This document shows positions 11,661-14,589 of a DNA stretch of 14,589 nucleotides, piece after piece. Each line of letters begins with the position of its first letter. Positions within the stretch are counted from its first letter, which is position 1. Both the position numbers and the translations under genes were made by a program. Origin of the DNA: DASSFZ01 sp035693785 (GTDB lineage Bacteria > Chloroflexota > Anaerolineae > Fen-1058); assembly GCA_035693785.1 (NCBI GenBank), contig DASSFZ010000338.1, positions 1 to 14,589 of the forward strand, written 5' to 3'. The notes below the pieces were generated by a model that ran no database searches, was not told where the DNA came from, and saw only the letters and a program-made list of their open reading frames with translations.

Positions 11661-11798
11661 GAAGATCTAGGCTTCCTCAAAGAGATAATGGAGGCGGGGA
11701 AGACAAAATCGGCCATAGATAGACACTATCCGTTGGAACAAATCGCCTAGGCTCACAGGGATGCCTATAAAGGACACAAAAGGCGGTACTTGGTGTCG
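11661..11798 (+). pseudogene. Remnant of a zinc-type alcohol dehydrogenase (MDR) C terminus
   Basis: One frame reads GFLKEIMEAGKTKSAIDRHY, then PLEQIA, a TAG stop (11748-11750), and AHRDAYKGHK. MDR-family dehydrogenases commonly end with FLKELxEAGKxxPxIDRRYPLEQIAEAHRYxxxGHxxGNVVI. The fragment matches this well, with the TAG where Glu is expected and a diverged end (RRYLVS). The upstream catalytic and nucleotide-binding regions are absent; a TGA stop lies at 11655-11657. It accounts for most of the 236-bp gap before the hydrolase gene and shows that this segment has lost genes. Confidence 0.75.
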
Positions 11799-11860
11799 AT
11801 GCTTGGAGAGAACGTCGCCTGGCTTCGAAACCACCAAATAAGCAGGATTTGGAGGCCGAG

Positions 11861-12838
11861 ATGATGAGGCCTCTTGTTGTCCCCTTCTTAGCCGCACTCG
11901 GACTCGGCGGATTTGCGGCGCTCCGCTGTCAGAGATGGATCCGCGATTGCACTCGGAGGCTCGAGGGCGGCAGTACGGTAATAGAGACGCCGAAGGGCCG
12001 GGTCGAGTACGCCATATCAGGAGCCGCCGGTCCGGCCATCCTGCTTGTGCACGGTACGCCAGGTGGATACGACCAGGGAGGGTTGTTGGCTGAGGTCGCT
12101 GCACGGCACGGCTTCCGGCTGATCGCGGTGTCACGTCCGGGGTATCTGCGAACGCCTCTTGAGGTCGGGCGGACACCGGCGGCACAGGCCGATGTCTTCG
12201 CCGCACTGCTTGATGCGCTCGGCATCTCCCGCGCTGCCGTGGTCGGCCTATCGGGTGGCGGGCCGGCTGCTATCCAGTTTGCTCTCCGGCACCCTGGAAG
12301 GTGCCTGGCCCTCGTGGTGATCTCAGCGGTGAGTCGCCCGACAGTCCCTCGCGAGAGCTTCGTGGCTTGGTTACTGTCAACAAGGCTTTTCACATCCAAT
12401 CCGGCTGGTTGGCTAATGGGAGCCGCCGTGAAACTGCGGCCGGCTCTCTTGGTTCAGGCACTCGAGCCCAGTCCCGAACTCCAGGCAGAGATTCTGTCGG
12501 ATCCGCAGAAGCTTTCCGCGCTCACTGCAATTGCCCAGGCAGGAATACAGCTCCCCGCGCAACGTAGGGCTGGAATGCGGAATGACGAAGAACAGTTCGC
12601 CAGTCTGCCCGTGTTTCGGGTCGAGACAATACGTGTCCCAACGCTGGTCATACACGGGACGGCCGACAAGAACGTTCCATACGCCCACGGCCTATTCATC
12701 GCCGAAACAGTTCCCGGTGCCGAGCTGTACGCTATCAAGGGTGGAACGCACAGTATCTTCGTGACACACGCCGACCAGGTGTTCTCGCGGTTATTCACGT
12801 TCGTCGGTGCACACGGCACGGATACGACCGTACAATGA
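11861..12838 (+). CDS. Alpha/beta hydrolase with N-terminal membrane anchor
   Basis: The 325-residue protein has the alpha/beta hydrolase fold order: LLVHGTPGGYDQGG (about 61-74; oxyanion-hole HG), the nucleophile elbow GLSGGGPAA (129-137; Ser131), VIHGTADKNVP (263-273; acid Asp269) and GGTHSIF (294-300; His297). The first 20 residues (PLVVPFLAALGLGGFAAL) form a hydrophobic anchor or uncleaved signal. The substrate cannot be told; HGTPGG and the overall layout suggest an esterase, lipase or haloperoxidase-like enzyme. GGAGG (11851-11855) places the start at ATG 11861 or 11864; a TTG at 11849 would put the ribosome site inside the gene. It is complete and looks functional, unlike its neighbours on either side. 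Confidence 0.87.
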   Translation: MMRPLVVPFLAALGLGGFAALRCQRWIRDCTRRLEGGSTVIETPKGRVEYAISGAAGPAILLVHGTPGGYDQGGLLAEVAARHGFRLIAVSRPGYLRTPLEVGRTPAAQADVFAALLDALGISRAAVVGLSGGGPAAIQFALRHPGRCLALVVISAVSRPTVPRESFVAWLLSTRLFTSNPAGWLMGAAVKLRPALLVQALEPSPELQAEILSDPQKLSALTAIAQAGIQLPAQRRAGMRNDEEQFASLPVFRVETIRVPTLVIHGTADKNVPYAHGLFIAETVPGAELYAIKGGTHSIFVTHADQVFSRLFTFVGAHGTDTTVQ

Positions 12839-12872
12839 GAGTGGCGCATAACAACGCGATGGGGAAGTATTC

Positions 12873-13222
12873 ATGAACAGTCCTGTTTCCGGTTCATCAA
12901 GCGACTTTTTCGATTCGGCTTACTGCCAGATGCCACCCTGGGACATCGGCAAGCCGCAGCCAGATCTGATCGCGCTGCTGGATGAGTTTCCACCTACTGG
13001 CCCCGTGCTTGACGTTGGCTGTGGCACCGGCGCACTCACGTTTGCCCTAGCCGAGCGTGGCTGCGCCGTTTTGGGTGTGGACCTTACCGAAGCCGCAATC
13101 GCGCAAGCCCGCGCCAAGGCGGTTGCCGCTGCGCCGGCTGTCCGACAGTTGGTAGACTTCCGCGTCGGCGACGCACTCTATCCCGCCCAATTCCCGGGAC
13201 CGTTCGGGGCGGTGGTCGACAA
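12873..13222 (+). pseudogene. Class I SAM-dependent methyltransferase, N-terminal fragment
   Basis: From ATG 12873 the frame encodes PPWDIGKPQPDLIALL, the SAM-binding motif VLDVGCGTGALTFALAERG, VLGVDLTEAAIAQARAKA and FRVGDALYPAQ. It then reaches PFGAVVD, where the methyltransferase would normally continue. From there the sequence changes to DUF3592-type sequence. About half of a typical 200-residue methyltransferase is present; the substrate-binding half is missing. The continuous frame to 13343 ends in a nonsense tail, so the product is probably inactive. GATGGGGAAG precedes the start. Confidence 0.75.
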
Positions 13223-13545
13223 CACCTATTGGGCCGGCAGCGGCCCGGATACGGGCGGAGCATATTACCCCGTCGTCGAGTTCAAAGCCCAAGGACGGAA
13301 AGCTCGTGCGCTTCACGGACGGCATCGGCAATCTGCCGCCTGAATATGAAGTGGGTGCTCAGGTGGACGTGCTATACAATCCAAAGGATGTCGACGAGGC
13401 GCGAATCAGCTCGTGGGTGCGCCTGTGGCTCGCGCCTACGCTCCTGACTTTCGTCGGTACGCTGCCCATCCTGATCGGCATCGGCGTGGCGTGGGCCGTG
13501 CGACGCCGCTTCAAATCACACTCGTTTCTATCACGAGCTGCCTGA
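13212..13545 (+). pseudogene. DUF3592 protein fragment, frameshifted and fused to the methyltransferase fragment
   Basis: VVDNTYWAGSG and AYYPVVEFKA (read in the methyltransferase frame) continue, one base later, as KDGKLVRFTDGIGNLPPEYE, VGAQVDVLYNPKD and a membrane helix TLLTFVGTLPILIGIGVAWAV. This is the DUF3592 pattern of an extracytoplasmic beta domain with a PVVEF...DGxxVRF...VxVLYxP run and a C-terminal helix. The two parts are joined by a frameshift at about 13287-13291, consistent with one extra C in the run GCCC. The N-terminal helix of DUF3592 proteins is lost and replaced by the methyltransferase fragment. Confidence 0.7.
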
Positions 13546-13578
13546 ACTCGGCACTGGACGAATGATAAGGAGATTACC

Positions 13579-14451
13579 ATGAATATCACCACAGCGTCCG
13601 TCGAACCAGGTGCAGCACAGCGACCTGCACGATCGGCACAGCGCGGGATGGTCATTTACCTGGTCGTTGCCTTCGGTTTTACCTGGGCTATTCTAGGATT
13701 GGGCATTCTCGCCGCGCGCGGCGTCATAACGCTGCCGCTTTCCACTACCGGCCTGGTGACGCTTGCAACGCTGGGGCCGATGATTGCGGCGCTGAGTGCC
13801 ACGGCATTTGAAGCCGGGCGCGCGGGCGTGCGCACGCTGTTGGCGCAAGTCGTGCGTTGGCGCGTTCGTCCCATCTGGTATGGCCTGGCGCTGGGTGTGC
13901 CGGCGATGATCATGTTGAGCGCTTTTGTGTTGTGGCGCGTATTGGGTGGACCGGCGCTGCCTGCGCCGCCGATCCAAAGCTGGCTATCGCTCCCCGTCCT
14001 CGTCATGGCGTTAGTCATCCCCGCGCTGTTTGAGGAAATCGGGTGGCGCGGCTATGCGCTGCCGCGTCTACAATCCCGCACCAACGCGCTGGCCGCGAGC
14101 CTCATGCTGGGACTCATTCATGCCTGCTGGCATGTGCCATTATGGTTTATCCCCGGCCTGGGCTTTGACAGCTTGCCTTTCCCCTTGTACGCCTTGCTGG
14201 TGATTGGGTTGTCGATCTTGTTCACGTGGCTGTACAATAGCACGGGTGGTAGTCTGCTCATCGTCGGATTGTTTCACGCCGCCATCAATGCATATCCTGC
14301 ACCGTGGGGCGCCGCACTGCAAACTCTGCCTGAAAGCGCCCGGGGCACGAATATCCAAATCGCTGTCGCCGTGACAGCCGCCGTCTTTGCCATCTGCGTG
14401 GTGCTGCTGACCCATCCACGCACGCTCACACGCCAGCGTGAAACGGGCTAA
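13579..14451 (+). CDS. CPBP family intramembrane protease (CAAX/Abi type)
   Basis: The 290-residue multi-pass membrane protein shows the CPBP/Abi signature: EEIGWRGYALPRLQ (152-165; E152, E153, R157), LIHACWHVPLWF (179-190; H181, H185) and LFHAAINA (231-238; H233, N237). These residues form the Glu/His active site of Rce1-like glutamate proteases. About eight hydrophobic segments are visible, starting after a polar N-terminal 24 residues. Bacterial members are linked to peptide maturation, bacteriocin self-immunity or membrane-protein cleavage; nothing nearby fixes the substrate. ATG 13579 follows AAGGAG at 13566-13571. It appears intact, and all signature residues are present. Confidence 0.9.
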   Translation: MNITTASVEPGAAQRPARSAQRGMVIYLVVAFGFTWAILGLGILAARGVITLPLSTTGLVTLATLGPMIAALSATAFEAGRAGVRTLLAQVVRWRVRPIWYGLALGVPAMIMLSAFVLWRVLGGPALPAPPIQSWLSLPVLVMALVIPALFEEIGWRGYALPRLQSRTNALAASLMLGLIHACWHVPLWFIPGLGFDSLPFPLYALLVIGLSILFTWLYNSTGGSLLIVGLFHAAINAYPAPWGAALQTLPESARGTNIQIAVAVTAAVFAICVVLLTHPRTLTRQRETG

Positions 14452-14530
14452 TTAAGATCAACTTTCGTAGTCCATATGGCGGTGCTGCTGGCGGGCGCCA
14501 TCTAGCAGCAGGCAGAATAGGCTGAGACGG

Positions 14531-14560
14531 TTGGCACATCAATCCTCCCTCGGCTATAAT
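14531..14560 (+). promoter_or_regulatory. Strong sigma-70-type promoter at the right edge
   Basis: TTGGCA (14531-14536) and TATAAT (14555-14560) are separated by 18 bp. The -35 differs from TTGACA at one base and the -10 is perfect. It should drive a gene just beyond the window. Confidence 0.65.
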
Positions 14561-14582
14561 CATGATAGTCCTGCCGAGGGAG
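14545..14582. promoter_or_regulatory. 10-bp inverted repeat flanking the -10 box (operator-like)
   Basis: CTCCCTCGGC (14545-14554) and GCCGAGGGAG (14573-14582) are perfect reverse complements. The 18-nt spacer contains the TATAAT box and the likely start point. This suits a repressor binding over the promoter; it could also be a hairpin if transcription began earlier. Confidence 0.55.
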
Positions 14583-14589
14583 AAAGCTG

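Noticed and set aside
12842..12860. GCGCATAACAACGCG resembles an integron attC core
   Set aside because: Only one such site is seen and it has no matching partner core; other accessory spacers show nothing similar, and no integrase is present.

Overview
Organism: GC-rich bacterial DNA with tight same-strand operons, a heme-copper oxidase cluster, dense intergenic short tandem repeats and DUF433/DUF5615, DUF420, DUF4386-like and CPBP genes. The mix suggests a filamentous or environmental Chloroflexota (Anaerolineae-like) genome. That is inference from style and gene content; no rRNA or other marker is present.

Layout. (1) 1-1806: the 3' half of an aa3/caa3-type cytochrome c oxidase operon: end of subunit I, subunit III, subunit IV, and a DUF420 membrane protein of the CtaM type used in oxidase maturation. 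(2) 1892-3939: a 597-residue protein with two universal-stress domains and three PCP_red-like domains (the small C-terminal domain of ChlB/BchB), then a 76-residue protein. (3) 4017-5958: a truncated 5' copy of an Mrp-type ATPase gene, a minus-strand DUF433/DUF5615 toxin-antitoxin pair with its own -10 box and terminator, and a complete Mrp-type ATPase gene whose product has no cysteine. (4) 6034-10590: zinc-ribbon/PCP_red protein, SQR-like flavoprotein, small membrane protein, AhbD/NirJ-like radical SAM-SPASM protein ending in another PCP_red domain, an unrecognised 238-residue protein, and a ferredoxin with an unusual second cluster motif and a disrupted 3' end. (5) 10591-14589: lower-organisation accessory DNA with a DUF4386-like protein, an alcohol dehydrogenase remnant, an alpha/beta hydrolase, a methyltransferase/DUF3592 chimeric pseudogene, a CPBP protease, and a strong promoter inside an inverted repeat at the right edge.

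How it fits together: regions 1, 2 and 4 look like one redox locus. Oxidase structural genes come first, followed by proteins carrying five PCP_red-like domains in three different architectures, together with a flavoprotein, a radical SAM enzyme and a ferredoxin. I infer a shared job in making or protecting a respiratory cofactor or metal centre, or in sensing redox state; the sequence does not prove which.

The most unusual DNA feature is the spacer structure. Almost every junction in regions 1-4 carries 9-bp repeats (AAGGAACTG-like) or 7-bp repeats (GGAGATT-like, AGCAGAT-like). Several arrays are followed by inverted copies, so they can form hairpins just before the next ribosome binding site. 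One 9-bp array lies in frame inside the radical SAM gene. The repeats stop after the ferredoxin, which marks the boundary with the accessory region.
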